Part shown: positions 53,972-63,649 of the stretch, in pieces
Layout: each line of letters opens with the position of its first letter
Position numbering within the stretch: position 1 is the stretch's first letter
Source: Pseudocoprococcus catus
GTDB lineage: Bacteria > Bacillota > Clostridia > Lachnospirales > Lachnospiraceae
Reading direction: 5' to 3'
Assembly (NCBI RefSeq): GCF_019734885.1
Contig: NZ_JAAXCM010000005.1
Coordinates: 1-64,000 of the forward strand
DNA: 64,000 nt
Translations under genes and position numbers: made by a program
The notes under the pieces: model-generated
Told to the model about the DNA's origin: nothing
Database searches by the model: none
The model's input: only the letters and a program-made list of their open reading frames with translations

Positions 53972-55570
53972 TTACTCTCTTCCAAGGCATCGCGCCATAT
54001 CTGCTTCCGGTGTTGTCACCGCACCGATATTGTAGGTATCCACCAGAATCTTCAGTACATTTGGTGAGATAAATGCCGGCAGTGTCGGTCCGAGAAGAAT
54101 ATTCTTGATGCCGAGATGCAGCAGCGTCAGCAGGATGCAGACCGCTTTCTGCTCATACCAGGACAGTACCATGGACAGCGGCAGATCATTGACACCACAG
54201 CCAAAGGCATTGGCCAACGCCACTGCCACTTGGATCGCGCCATAAGCATCATTACATTGTCCCATATCCATAAGGCGAGGCAGACCGCCAATGGTTCCCA
54301 GATCTAAATCGTTAAAACGGTACTTACCACAGGCTAATGTCAGTACAATGCTATCCTTTGGTGTCTGCTTCACAAAATCCGTGAAATAATTTCTGCCCGG
54401 TCTTGCACCGTCACAGCCGCCCACCAGGAAGAAATGACGGATATCTCCGGCTTTAACCGCTTCAACCACTTTATCAGCCACTGACAGAATTGTGCCGTGA
54501 CCAAAACCGGTTGTCACTTCATGCCCGCCGTTGATGCCGGTAAAATGCTGATCTTCCTTATAACCACCAAGTTCCAGTGCTTTCTCGATCACCGGTGAGA
54601 AATCTTTTTCATCGCCGATATGCACGATTTCCGGATAAGACACCATCTCTGTAGTAAATACTCTGTCTGCATAACTTGCTTTCGGCGGCATCAGACAGTT
54701 GGTTGTAAACAGAACCGGTGCTGGCATATTGGCAAATTCTTTCTGCTGGTTCTGCCATGCGGTACCGAAATTGCCTTTAAGATGCGGATATTTTTTCAAC
54801 TCAGGATAAGCATGAGCCGGAAGCATCTCGCCATGGGTGTAAATATTGATACCCTTATCTTTTGTCTGCTCCAAAAGCTGTTTGAGATCATACAGATCAT
54901 GACCTGTCACAACAATAAACGGGCCTTTTTCTACAGTTAAAGGAACGGTTGTCGGCTCCGGCGTCCCGTAAGTCTCTGTATTGGCCTTATCCAGGAGTGC
55001 CATACACTTCAGATTCACTTCTCCCACTTCCATAACTACCGGCAGAAGCTCATCCACTTTCCAATTTTCACCGATGACAAAAAGAGCCTTATAGAAAAAT
55101 TGATTAACATCTTTGTCAGTGTATCCAAGCACAGCAGCATGATAAGCATAGGCTGCCATACCTCGGATACCAAAAAGAATCAGTGATTTTAATGAACGAA
55201 TATCCTCATCTGCTTCCCAGATGCCTTTCATATCATAATCTTCTGTTCTGCCGCATGGAGAACCGCATGATCCACAGTCCGGCACCAGTTTATGCTTCTC
55301 CTCATGGACACGATTGATCAGAGCGTTAATGGTTTCATTATTAAAATTCACATTTGTGACGGTTGTAAATAATCCCTCGATAATGACTTTATCAGTGGAA
55401 GGTCCCGGTACATTTCCCTCTGCCGCACGGGCAAGACCGATGAGTGCCCCTGTCAGTTGATCCTGAAGCTGTGCCGTATCTGCCTGTTTGCCGCAGACAC
55501 CTGCTCTGCCTGTACATCCGCCGCATCCGGCTGTCTGCTCACACTGAAAACAAAACATATTATTTTCCAT
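53972..55570 (-). CDS. hcp: hybrid-cluster protein / hydroxylamine reductase (532 aa)
   Basis: N-terminal Cys motif (MFCFQCEQTAGCGGC) binds one cluster and further Cys (GSCGSPCG; VGGCDGARP; LACGKYRF) belong to the hybrid cluster. Hcp reduces NO to N2O or hydroxylamine and protects against nitrosative stress. ATG 55570 follows AAGGAGGTATTCCA. The Crp/Fnr gene diverges from it, so it probably controls hcp. Confidence 0.93.
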   Translation of the reverse strand: MENNMFCFQCEQTAGCGGCTGRAGVCGKQADTAQLQDQLTGALIGLARAAEGNVPGPSTDKVIIEGLFTTVTNVNFNNETINALINRVHEEKHKLVPDCGSCGSPCGRTEDYDMKGIWEADEDIRSLKSLILFGIRGMAAYAYHAAVLGYTDKDVNQFFYKALFVIGENWKVDELLPVVMEVGEVNLKCMALLDKANTETYGTPEPTTVPLTVEKGPFIVVTGHDLYDLKQLLEQTKDKGINIYTHGEMLPAHAYPELKKYPHLKGNFGTAWQNQQKEFANMPAPVLFTTNCLMPPKASYADRVFTTEMVSYPEIVHIGDEKDFSPVIEKALELGGYKEDQHFTGINGGHEVTTGFGHGTILSVADKVVEAVKAGDIRHFFLVGGCDGARPGRNYFTDFVKQTPKDSIVLTLACGKYRFNDLDLGTIGGLPRLMDMGQCNDAYGAIQVAVALANAFGCGVNDLPLSMVLSWYEQKAVCILLTLLHLGIKNILLGPTLPAFISPNVLKILVDTYNIGAVTTPEADMARCLGRE

Positions 55571-55655
55571 TGGAATACCTCCTTGACTTTATGAACCTAT
55601 CATAGTATACTTTGCCCAAAAGTTACGTTGTAATTCCAACAAAAGGAGTTCTTTT

Positions 55656-56318
55656 ATGAGAGAATATTTTCCAGTGATAAAAAAATCAGCACTTTTTCAA
55701 GGTATCTCTGAGGATGATTTAGATGGCATGCTGACCTGTCTCGGAGCACGGACTGCTTCCTATTCAAAGAACCAGCCGATTTTCTGGGAAGGGGAACCGG
55801 CAAGTCTTATTGGTGTTGTATTAACCGGCAAAGTCCAGATTGCCAAAGATGATTTTTTCGGCAACCGCAATATCATTTCCATGATGGAGCCGTCACAGCT
55901 CTTTGGCGAAGCTTTTGCCTGCGCGGGCATAGAAAAACTGCCGGTCACTGCAACCGCAGTTACCGACAGTGAGATTCTTCTGCTGGACTGCCGCCGTGTC
56001 ATCACCACCTGCGGCAATTCCTGTGAATTTCATAATCGGATTATCGCCAACCTTCTACATATTGTTGCCGCCAAAAACATTATGCTGAATCAGAAGATTG
56101 AGCTGACTTCCAAACGGACCACCAAGGAAAAGCTGATGGCTTATCTGCTGATGCAGGCCAAACAAAATAAAAGCCGAATTTTTGCGATTCCTTATGACCG
56201 CCAGGAGTTGGCGGATTATCTCGGCGTCGAGCGCAGTGCTATGTCCGCAGAACTCAGCAAATTGCGCCGGGAAGGCCGGATAGATTATCATAAGAACCAA
56301 TTTAAAATATTAGAATAG
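55656..56318 (+). CDS. Crp/Fnr-family regulator, HcpR-like by context (220 aa)
   Basis: A cyclic-nucleotide-binding fold at 15-130 and a winged helix at the end (RQELADYLGVERSAMSAELS, KLRREGRIDYH). There is no N-terminal Cys cluster as in Fnr, so the effector is unclear; heme or NO sensing is known in HcpR-type relatives. ATG 55656 follows AAAAGGAG. Divergent from hcp with 85 bases between starts. Confidence 0.88.
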   Translation: MREYFPVIKKSALFQGISEDDLDGMLTCLGARTASYSKNQPIFWEGEPASLIGVVLTGKVQIAKDDFFGNRNIISMMEPSQLFGEAFACAGIEKLPVTATAVTDSEILLLDCRRVITTCGNSCEFHNRIIANLLHIVAAKNIMLNQKIELTSKRTTKEKLMAYLLMQAKQNKSRIFAIPYDRQELADYLGVERSAMSAELSKLRREGRIDYHKNQFKILE

Positions 56319-56320
56319 CT

Positions 56321-58486
56321 TTACTTTTTTATCTCGTCTGTTTCTACAATAAAGCGTACACTTCCGGTTTTGCCTTTTTCAAGACCAGAAAAGTTGTTGT
56401 ACTGCTCATCTGCTTTTTTCAGAGCACGTACACGTGTAATAATGTTTTCCAGGTCATCCCCGGCCAGTTTCTTCAGTTCCTGAATGCCCTCTTTGTCAAA
56501 TTCTTTCATGCCGTCACTGAGGGCATCTGTTCCCTCTGACAGGCCATCAAATCCTTTAGAGATAGCATTTCCGGCTGTGATGAGCTGTCCCGTACCGTCA
56601 TTTAATGCCACCGATCCCTGATAAAGCTGCTCAATACCATCGTTCAAAGCCTGCACGCCTTCGGTAAGCTGACCGCTGCCGGAGGCCAGGCTGCTGACAC
56701 CGGATTTTAACTGTTCCAGTGTGCCTGAGAGTCCGGACATCTGTGTGCCAAGATTCGACAAGGCTTCTGAATACTGTCCCAGTGCCTGCAGCTGCTTCTG
56801 CATATCTTCAACCAATGCGGTAATTGTATCTGTACCCAGTGAAAACTCCGGAATCTCAAGATCCGGCATATCTTTCAGCGCATTTTTTGCCTCGGCAATC
56901 TTTCCTGAAGCCGTATCCGTTGTATCAGAAATTGAAATACTGTCTTTCACTTTTGACTGAATCTCAGCTTTCTGATCATCTGTCAAATCTGTACCCGCAA
57001 GAGCCTCTTTCACAGCCTTTGATGCCTGCTCTTTTGCTTCTGATTCTGCCTTTTTCTCTACCTCGCTCAAATCCACTGCATCCAGTGCACCTTTTGCCTC
57101 GGAAGTCTTTTTCTGAACAGATTCCTTATAAGATTTTGCATCATTGGCAAAGGTTTTCACATCATTTAACGTTGACTGCATGACTGTCAGCGCTTCTTTT
57201 AATTTTGCTGTATCCTGTGCCAGTGCTGCTGCGGCTGCTGACATCGGCTGCATATCCACAGACTGTCCATCCAGATTCACTGTTGCCAATGACTGATTCA
57301 ATGTTTCAAGTCCCTGCTGCAGGCCTTTGGCACCTTCAAGAAGTGCGCCTTTCTGGTCATTGACGGTTTTCAGCCCTTTCATTAAACCTGCGGAACCTTC
57401 ATCCATTGCAGATACCCCTGTCAGATACTGTCCAAAATAGTCACCCAATTCATCCGCACCATCTGCCAGCTCTGCAGCGCCGTCCACCAGTTTGTCTGAA
57501 GCCTCTGATAAATCATCCATGGCATCAATCAGGTCATCTACATCTTTCAAGTCATCCGTATCCATATTGCCGAACATACCGTTGGAGATAATGGTTGCTG
57601 TGAAATCCAGTGAAAAATCTGTCACATCCGCTGTCAGTTCCACATATTCCGGAACATCAACATCTTCTGTGGCTTCATAATTCTTCAACTGCAGACTGTC
57701 GGAAAGTCCCGGCATGGCATAACCAATTACAATGTTCTGGTCATCCATTTCCACGGTTTTGCCGTTGGTCACTTCAATATTACTGAAGTTATCCGATGAC
57801 AGGAACATGGCTGAGCACACAACAAAAGGTGTGGATACCTCAACTGTCTTTCCATTTACTTCTACTTTCTGAGAATACTTGTTGGTATAATCAAAGCGGA
57901 TTCTGACTTTGCCGCTTTGTCCTTTTAATTCATCCGCAGTCACCTGTTTGTCATTCAGATAATAAGTAATCTTGACATCCACCGGCAGAGCATCTGTAGA
58001 AGTACCTTTATATTGAATGTCCTCACCATGATTCTCCCATATAACCACGTTGCTGCCCTTCTCTGTAAATTCTTCGTCGCCTTCTGTGTTCTTAATGTCA
58101 GAAAGTGTCGAATAATCTGTGATTTCACCCTCTCCTTCATTTTTCAGCACTGCCTCCACAGACACATCATAAATTTTGCCGGATGAATCTGCCTTGGCAT
58201 AGACAGTTTCCGTTTTATCTGTTTTATCACTGCCTTTGTCAGCGCTTTTATCGCTATCCGATACCTGAGCATTCTTACTACCATTCTTATCTGCATCTGT
58301 TGTCCTAATTTCTTTATGGCTACTATTGTCAGTATCAGCTGAAGTTTCTGCTGAAACCTCATTCTCCCCTGCTTTGACCTGCTCCGTGCAACCGCTCACA
58401 ACAGACGCTATCAACGCAGCCACCACAAGCACCACTGTTAATACGAGCATTCCCGCCTTATCTTTTAATCGCTTTTTTATTTTCAT
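56321..58486 (-). CDS. secreted/anchored protein with LxxG-type heptad repeats (721 aa)
   Basis: An N-terminal membrane/signal segment ends at a lipobox-like VVSGCTEQ. A Ser/Asp/Lys-rich stretch (38-90), a beta-rich domain, and a long helical region with repeated G-x-x-x-L patterns (KLVDGAAELADGADELGD, YQGSVALNDGTGQLITAG) follow. This repeat also occurs in YhgE/Pip-type membrane proteins. It closes an ABC/FtsX operon with 15-base spacing and probably works with that transporter at the envelope. Confidence 0.75.
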   Translation of the reverse strand: MKIKKRLKDKAGMLVLTVVLVVAALIASVVSGCTEQVKAGENEVSAETSADTDNSSHKEIRTTDADKNGSKNAQVSDSDKSADKGSDKTDKTETVYAKADSSGKIYDVSVEAVLKNEGEGEITDYSTLSDIKNTEGDEEFTEKGSNVVIWENHGEDIQYKGTSTDALPVDVKITYYLNDKQVTADELKGQSGKVRIRFDYTNKYSQKVEVNGKTVEVSTPFVVCSAMFLSSDNFSNIEVTNGKTVEMDDQNIVIGYAMPGLSDSLQLKNYEATEDVDVPEYVELTADVTDFSLDFTATIISNGMFGNMDTDDLKDVDDLIDAMDDLSEASDKLVDGAAELADGADELGDYFGQYLTGVSAMDEGSAGLMKGLKTVNDQKGALLEGAKGLQQGLETLNQSLATVNLDGQSVDMQPMSAAAAALAQDTAKLKEALTVMQSTLNDVKTFANDAKSYKESVQKKTSEAKGALDAVDLSEVEKKAESEAKEQASKAVKEALAGTDLTDDQKAEIQSKVKDSISISDTTDTASGKIAEAKNALKDMPDLEIPEFSLGTDTITALVEDMQKQLQALGQYSEALSNLGTQMSGLSGTLEQLKSGVSSLASGSGQLTEGVQALNDGIEQLYQGSVALNDGTGQLITAGNAISKGFDGLSEGTDALSDGMKEFDKEGIQELKKLAGDDLENIITRVRALKKADEQYNNFSGLEKGKTGSVRFIVETDEIKK

Positions 58487-58501
58487 CGCACTGCCTCCCG
58501 T

Positions 58502-60823
58502 CTATTCCACATTTTTAAGCGCTGTATCCATCGGAATCTTCTGAATACGCCTGTACTCCAGCAAAGCAACCACACCATAGGAAACAACACCCATGATAAA
58601 CATTTTGACATAAATTGATTTGCCAAGATAAATCGGAATCCATCCGGACATACTGTTGATCAGCATCCACCGAAAAATATAAACCAATCCCTCATAAACA
58701 ATCGGCATGCTGATCAGGATACACACAGCCACCACCACGAGGGTTGAAACAATATATAACCGACTAATTTCACTGTTGGTATAGCCAAGAATCTTGCTCA
58801 TAGAAATGGACTGGGTATTTTTTTCTATAATAATTTTGGACAGCAGATATATCAAAACAATAAATATCAGCATTGCAAATCCATCAACCATATACATCAT
58901 ACTGCCCATGGATTGTTCCAATTGACGACTGATTCTGGTCATATCATCAATATCAATCACCGATCCAATATATTTCGAATCAATATCCGTAATTTCACTG
59001 TTGGAAAAATAACCGCAAAAATAATCACTGCCCAGATCAAACATGTCATTTAATGCTTCTCTCGACATAAAGACATCCAATGCACCTTCATAATCATAAA
59101 TACCGGTTACCGTCAGATCATAGCTCTTATCTTCATAGGTTTCTTTCAGCGTAATGGTATCTCCTGGCTGAATCAGATATTTATCCGCATAGGCCGATGA
59201 AATATAGACATCCGTCGGCTGCAAATCCAAGTGAACGTATCGGCTGTCCGACTCAATGCCATAAAGCAAAATTTCCTCTGTTTTAGATGTATTCTGCTGC
59301 ATTTTCAAAGAATATGCGCTGAATTTCTCCGCATCCTCATTATCCGTTTCAACAAAACGATTGAACATCAACATATTCAGCATGCTTTCAAGCTTGTGAT
59401 CCTCATCCACCGTTCCCACAGGCATCTGAAGCAGATACTGATAATTGGCCAGCATATTGTCGCCAATGGTCGCTTTGTAATGATCCAGTACTACCGGCAA
59501 TCCCAGTCCAAAGAGCAGCAGCATATTGGCAAATAATATGCCGACAAAAAGCACTAGATAATTGTTGAGATTCTGTAGAATGACCCTGATACGGAATCGA
59601 TTAAAAAACGGAATATGCACACTCAACGGCAACGCATGTTTCTGTTTTCTTCTGCTCAGATCACGTCTCAGAAACTTCAGCGGTGAAAGTGTCAGTTTGT
59701 AAGATAATACCGCGAAGGTGATGACTGCCATCAGCACCACTGGCACAATGGTGGTCAATACAAAGGCTTCCGAGTTCCACAATGTAACATAGGTCGGCAA
59801 ACTGTAGCTGCCATAATACATGCCCGCACAAACATCTTTCAAAACAGTGTATCCCAAAATATTGCCGATACCGGCACCGATCAAAGTGACAAAAATCGGC
59901 ACCATCATATAATGCCGCACCAACTCGCTTCTCGTATAACCGGATGCCCGAAGCGTGCCGATGACATTGGCCTCTTTGCTGATGGTGTTGCTGATGATCA
60001 CACTGAACACAAAAGCCATGATCACAATAACCATATACAGCAGGACAATCATCATGCCTCTGTCACTTCCCATATCTTCACCGGTAAAATTAATCGCCTG
60101 ATTCAGATAACGCGGTGTATAGCTGTCCAGTACAATAGTGCTATTGATATCTGACATCAAATCATCCGACATTTCTTTCTCTTCTATGTTGTTCTTTGGC
60201 GATTGATTGTATTTCCATGCATACTGCCAGGTCACTTTAGACTGATCCAGCTGTGCAAAGCCCTTCTCAGCCACAATGGCCACCCCAAACTTGATCGCAT
60301 CAAACATTGAATCATTATTGTCCGAGAATAATGCGCTGTAATCAGACAAGGCCACCAATCCAGTCACTCTCCAGCTGTGATCTGTTGATGCAATCACATC
60401 GCCTACTTTCAGACTGTTGTTGTCCGCATACATTCTGTCGATGGCAATTTCGTCCGATTTCTCCGGCATACTTCCTTCCATCAGACATACTTTATCGACG
60501 TCCTTGCGATCTGGAAAAATTCGAAGCGTACTATCATTCGTCACTAACGTTTCTTCCACATAAAACAAATCGTAAAGCGTTATTCCCAGAGATTCAATAT
60601 TCTTTTTCTGGGCTTTGTTCATTTGTTTGACAACTGTGAAATGACCGTCTTCTATGTTGTATTTTTCAAAACTTTCATTGTAAGCTGTCAGCATACTGCC
60701 ATCCGCCACAAGGAAACCGGATACAAACCCGATGGTTGCGATCAGAAGAATCAGAATCACCAGATATTTTCCCAATTCTCCTTTTAATTCTCTTGTCAGA
60801 CGCCGATTCAGTGGATTCTTCAT
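58502..60823 (-). CDS. FtsX-like ABC permease, large (773 aa)
   Basis: Two FtsX-type modules: a first segment at about 19-42, three to four segments near 270-390, a second set near 430-460, and three at the C-terminus, with large extracytoplasmic domains between. Operates with the ATPase gene 12 bases upstream as a MacB- or BceAB-type mechanotransmission machine rather than a classical exporter. ATG 60823 follows AGGAGGTGGTACAG. Confidence 0.85.
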   Translation of the reverse strand: MKNPLNRRLTRELKGELGKYLVILILLIATIGFVSGFLVADGSMLTAYNESFEKYNIEDGHFTVVKQMNKAQKKNIESLGITLYDLFYVEETLVTNDSTLRIFPDRKDVDKVCLMEGSMPEKSDEIAIDRMYADNNSLKVGDVIASTDHSWRVTGLVALSDYSALFSDNNDSMFDAIKFGVAIVAEKGFAQLDQSKVTWQYAWKYNQSPKNNIEEKEMSDDLMSDINSTIVLDSYTPRYLNQAINFTGEDMGSDRGMMIVLLYMVIVIMAFVFSVIISNTISKEANVIGTLRASGYTRSELVRHYMMVPIFVTLIGAGIGNILGYTVLKDVCAGMYYGSYSLPTYVTLWNSEAFVLTTIVPVVLMAVITFAVLSYKLTLSPLKFLRRDLSRRKQKHALPLSVHIPFFNRFRIRVILQNLNNYLVLFVGILFANMLLLFGLGLPVVLDHYKATIGDNMLANYQYLLQMPVGTVDEDHKLESMLNMLMFNRFVETDNEDAEKFSAYSLKMQQNTSKTEEILLYGIESDSRYVHLDLQPTDVYISSAYADKYLIQPGDTITLKETYEDKSYDLTVTGIYDYEGALDVFMSREALNDMFDLGSDYFCGYFSNSEITDIDSKYIGSVIDIDDMTRISRQLEQSMGSMMYMVDGFAMLIFIVLIYLLSKIIIEKNTQSISMSKILGYTNSEISRLYIVSTLVVVAVCILISMPIVYEGLVYIFRWMLINSMSGWIPIYLGKSIYVKMFIMGVVSYGVVALLEYRRIQKIPMDTALKNVE

Positions 60824-60835
60824 CTGTACCACCTC

Positions 60836-61534
60836 CTACCAGTCCAATGCATCCGCCGAAAGCTTCTGCTCATTCAGATAATTCTTGCGGATCATGCCGT
60901 CTCTCAGACGTACCACACGATCCGCCATATCTTTGATGGCATCATTATGGGTGACCATAATCACTGTGTTGCCGTATTTCTGATTGACCTTTTCAATGAG
61001 TTTCAGGATTTCCTTAGATGTATTGTAGTCCAGCGCGCCTGTCGGTTCATCACACAGCAGAATATCCGGATTTTTGACTATGGCTCTGCCGATGGCCGTT
61101 CTCTGCTGCTGTCCGCCGGAAAGCTGGTTCGGCAGCTTGTTTCTGTGGTCGTAAAGTCCCAGTGTATGTAAAAGTTCATCCACATCCAGCGGCTTCTCAC
61201 TGAGATAAGCCCCGACTTCTACATTCTCCCTGACTGTCAGATTCGGAATCAGATTGTACATCTGAAAAATATATCCCAGATGTTTTCTGCGATACAATGT
61301 CAGCTTCTTTTCTTTCATATCTGCCATTCTTTCACCTCGAATGCAGATATCCCCGCTGTCCGCCTGGTCAATACCGCCGATAATATTCAAAAGTGTCGAT
61401 TTACCGGAACCAGAAGGTCCCAGAAGCACACAGAATTCCCCCTGCTCTACGGACAGATCAATCCCTTTCAACACTTCAACCCGGCTCTCCCCTGAGCCGT
61501 AAGATTTCCTGATTTGATTGATTTCCAGAAACAT
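60836..61534 (-). CDS. ABC ATPase, LolD/MacB type (232 aa)
   Basis: Walker [13 protein letters not shown], signature [14 protein letters not shown], Walker [12 protein letters not shown], then the His switch VTHND. This is the canonical partner for FtsX-like permeases. First gene of the three-gene operon. The AGTTATCTCTAACCAG stretch around 61585 may be its operator, unproven. Confidence 0.93.
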   Translation of the reverse strand: MFLEINQIRKSYGSGESRVEVLKGIDLSVEQGEFCVLLGPSGSGKSTLLNIIGGIDQADSGDICIRGERMADMKEKKLTLYRRKHLGYIFQMYNLIPNLTVRENVEVGAYLSEKPLDVDELLHTLGLYDHRNKLPNQLSGGQQQRTAIGRAIVKNPDILLCDEPTGALDYNTSKEILKLIEKVNQKYGNTVIMVTHNDAIKDMADRVVRLRDGMIRKNYLNEQKLSADALDW

Positions 61535-61607
61535 TCCTCTCGCCTCTCTTCATTCTGTATTGACTGTTTTTCGCCACAATATTAGTTATCTCTAACCAGT
61601 GTATCAT

Positions 61608-61643
61608 AAAAATGCAGCATCATTGATAGAATACTGCATTTTT
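61608..61643 (-). terminator. terminator after the riboswitch-linked MATE gene
   Basis: AAAAATGCAG and CTGCATTTTT (61608-61643) pair around a 16-base loop, followed on the minus strand by TTTTTATGATAC. It ends the MATE transcript starting at 63047. Confidence 0.8.
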
Positions 61644-61661
61644 GATAAACATTCTCATTTA

Positions 61662-63047
61662 TTAAGATGGTAACAACATCCCAGCTTTTTCCCACCGCCT
61701 GAATTCCGTTCGTGCCAAAGCCACACACAGCAGACAAGTAACTGTATCTGCCACAGGTGCCGCCAGCAGTGCCCCGTCAAGACCTACTGCTCTTGACAGC
61801 AGCAAAGCCAAAGGAATAAGCAGTATGCCCTGTCGAATCAGCGGTATCAGCAAGGATTTCGTCGGCTTCCCGATTCCCTGGAAGAAGGAAGCCGTCGTCA
61901 TATGCACCCCATAGAGGAAAAAGGCCATCATATAAAGCCGGAAACAATGCTGCGTACAGTCAAAATACAGCTGATTATCCGCAACAAACAATCCTGCTAT
62001 CTGTCTTGAAAATACCATATAAACCAGCCACCATGCAGCTGAAATAACGACTGCGATTCCTGTGGCCAATCGATAAGTCTGACGCACACGCTGATAATTC
62101 TTCGCTCCGAAATTATAGCCGTTAATTGGCTGAATAGCGGAGGAAACGCCGACAAACATGGAATGCGCAAGCTGATAGACTTTCATCATCATACCATAAA
62201 CAGAAAGCGACATATCACTGCCGTAAATGCTGGCTTCACCGTAAACCCGCATGAGATTGTTCAACACGATCTGTACCAGCGCCGTTAATCCCTGAGTCAG
62301 CAGACTCGGAAAACCAAGCTGCAGAATCATCTTTGTCACCGTCCATGTCGGGCGCAATGTGCCCTTTTCAAGCTGTACAGATTGCAATCTGCGCAGATAG
62401 AGCAGACATAATATGCCTGCTGCCATTTCTCCAATCACCGTGGCAATACCTGCCCCCACGACTCCCATTTTCAACCCGAAAATAAATACAGGATCCAGAA
62501 TAATATTGACCACTGCACCGGCCATCATACATTTCATAGTATATTGCGGTGATCCGTCCGCACGAATCATCGCCGTAAAAGCCGGACAAATGAGCTGAAA
62601 CGGGATGCCAATGGCAATCACCCGCATATAAGCCAGAGACTCCCCATAAGCCGTATCCGTTGTTCCAAACAATGTAACGATATACGGTGCCAAAATACCG
62701 CAAATGAATGCCAGCGCAATGCCGCTGGCAACAATCCAGGTCACTGCCTGCCCAAAAATCTTATTGGCATTTTCCTGTTCACGTCGTCCCAGACACAGAC
62801 TGACATTAGCCGCACAACCATCTCCCAGAAGCAGTGAAACCGCATTGACAAGAATTGACAGCGGAAAAGCGATATTGATGGCTGCCATTCCTGTGATGCC
62901 CACACCCTGCCCCACAAAAATCTGGTCTGCGATATTATAGATGTAATTAACCATCAAAGTCAAGGTTGTCGGAACAGAATATTTCAGTAAAAGCTTCGTC
63001 AGCGGTTCCGATTCCAAAGGATTTCTGTTTGTCTGCATATTTTCCAT
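61662..63047 (-). CDS. MATE-family transporter under an FMN-class riboswitch (461 aa)
   Basis: Twelve membrane segments in two MatE repeats (LLLKYSVPTTLTLMVNYIYN, IADQIFVGQGVGITG; second repeat LQLGFPSLLTQGLTALVQ). Similar to MepA-type pumps. ATG 63047 follows GAGGAGATGGAGA; upstream frame is less likely. The FMN-class aptamer 330 bases upstream suggests it handles a flavin or a toxic flavin analogue, in contrast with the drug-type MATE at 36571. Confidence 0.88.
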   Translation of the reverse strand: MENMQTNRNPLESEPLTKLLLKYSVPTTLTLMVNYIYNIADQIFVGQGVGITGMAAINIAFPLSILVNAVSLLLGDGCAANVSLCLGRREQENANKIFGQAVTWIVASGIALAFICGILAPYIVTLFGTTDTAYGESLAYMRVIAIGIPFQLICPAFTAMIRADGSPQYTMKCMMAGAVVNIILDPVFIFGLKMGVVGAGIATVIGEMAAGILCLLYLRRLQSVQLEKGTLRPTWTVTKMILQLGFPSLLTQGLTALVQIVLNNLMRVYGEASIYGSDMSLSVYGMMMKVYQLAHSMFVGVSSAIQPINGYNFGAKNYQRVRQTYRLATGIAVVISAAWWLVYMVFSRQIAGLFVADNQLYFDCTQHCFRLYMMAFFLYGVHMTTASFFQGIGKPTKSLLIPLIRQGILLIPLALLLSRAVGLDGALLAAPVADTVTCLLCVALARTEFRRWEKAGMLLPS

Positions 63048-63078
63048 TCTCCATCTCCTCCTCAATCATCATGAAATT

Positions 63079-63235
63079 TTATCTCTGTCGAGAAGACTCC
63101 CACCTCTTTCAGGTGGTGAGTAACAGCAAATTTGTGTCAGTGGGAGTCCAATCTCCGACTGAGATAAACGCTCCGCGAGGATGCGCAGTGATTCTGTAAA
63201 GAATATGTCAGCTTACGCTGACCAGAATCACGCGC
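63079..63235 (-). repeat. structured GC-rich element between riboswitch and MATE gene
   Basis: A multi-branched fold is visible: ATCTC/GAGAT and GTCGAGA/TCTCCGAC outer arms, GACTCCCA (63095-63102) with TGGGAGTC (63141-63148), CCACCT/AGGTGG inside. A second hairpin near 63182-63228 uses GTGATTCTG/CAGAATCAC and GTCAGC/GCTGAC. It resembles neither the aptamer nor the terminator. It may be an inserted repeat unit, an RNA, or an IS200/IS605-type end; none is proven. Confidence 0.55.
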
Positions 63236-63262
63236 CAAGTCTCGCGGTCGCTCGACTTGAAC

Positions 63263-63322
63263 AAAGCAAAAAGCACCCGGCAGTTATTACTTCCAAAAAG
63301 AAATAATATTAATACCGGATGC
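63263..63322 (-). terminator. riboswitch expression-platform terminator
   Basis: On the minus strand the stem GCATCCGGTATTA pairs with the TAATAACTGCCGGGTGC side, and TTTTTG follows. A competing GGCGCCGGATGCC stretch between the aptamer and the terminator (about 63360-63372) could serve as the anti-terminator by holding the same GGATGC sequence. Confidence 0.8.
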
Positions 63323-63379
63323 TGATATGATGACTTAGATAGAATGAGCAGAAAACGGCATCCGGCGCCCAGCCGGAAA

Positions 63380-63490
63380 GCCTTCTTCTCCCCTCCAGAC
63401 TGACTGTTGGCTCCGGAATTACACCGAATTAACCGAATGGCTCGCGGGCTGTCACCGCCAGTAGAGAACATGCTCATTTCCGAAGAAAAC
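63380..63490 (-). promoter_or_regulatory. FMN-class riboswitch aptamer
   Basis: Read on the minus strand, the conserved blocks occur in order: CTTCGG, GGCGGTGACAGCCCGCGAGC (63440-63459), TTCGGTGTAATTCCGGAGCC, AACAGTCAGTCTGGA and GGGGAGAAGAAG, with P1 arms CTTC and GAAG closing it. From memory of the RFN consensus, differences are a shortened P2 arm (GAG/CTC instead of GGG/CCC), CTGGCGG for CCGGCGG, CCAACAG for CCGACAG and GGAGG for GGATG. The first two core changes could covary. Confidence 0.88.
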
Positions 63491-63546
63491 TTTACTTAAC
63501 CTCAAAATAACATACTTTTCCAAAGCTGTCAACGGCTGCGTATTAA

Positions 63547-63628
63547 GTGATAAATTTCGCACATTTTGTCTTGACACACGTTTTGAAAAGTGATATATTT
63601 ATCACATAGCAAGTGAGAAATACATCAC
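63547..63628 (+). promoter_or_regulatory. promoter with three GTGAT-type operator copies
   Basis: TTGACA at 63571-63576 and TATATT at 63594-63599 give a 17-bp spacer. Around them lie GTGATAAATTTCGCAC (63547), GTGATATATTTATCAC (63590) and GTGAGAAATACATCAC (63613), all fitting GTGAT-N6-ATCAC-like half-sites. One covers the -10 box, so repression is expected. The repressor is not identified; it may be encoded just past the window. Confidence 0.7.
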
Positions 63629-63649
63629 TTCAAAGGAGGAATTTGTTTT

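Noticed and set aside
63208-63477. An 89-codon open frame on the minus strand upstream of the MATE gene
   Set aside because: It overlaps the FMN-class aptamer and its terminator, and its composition follows the RNA structure; no ribosome site.
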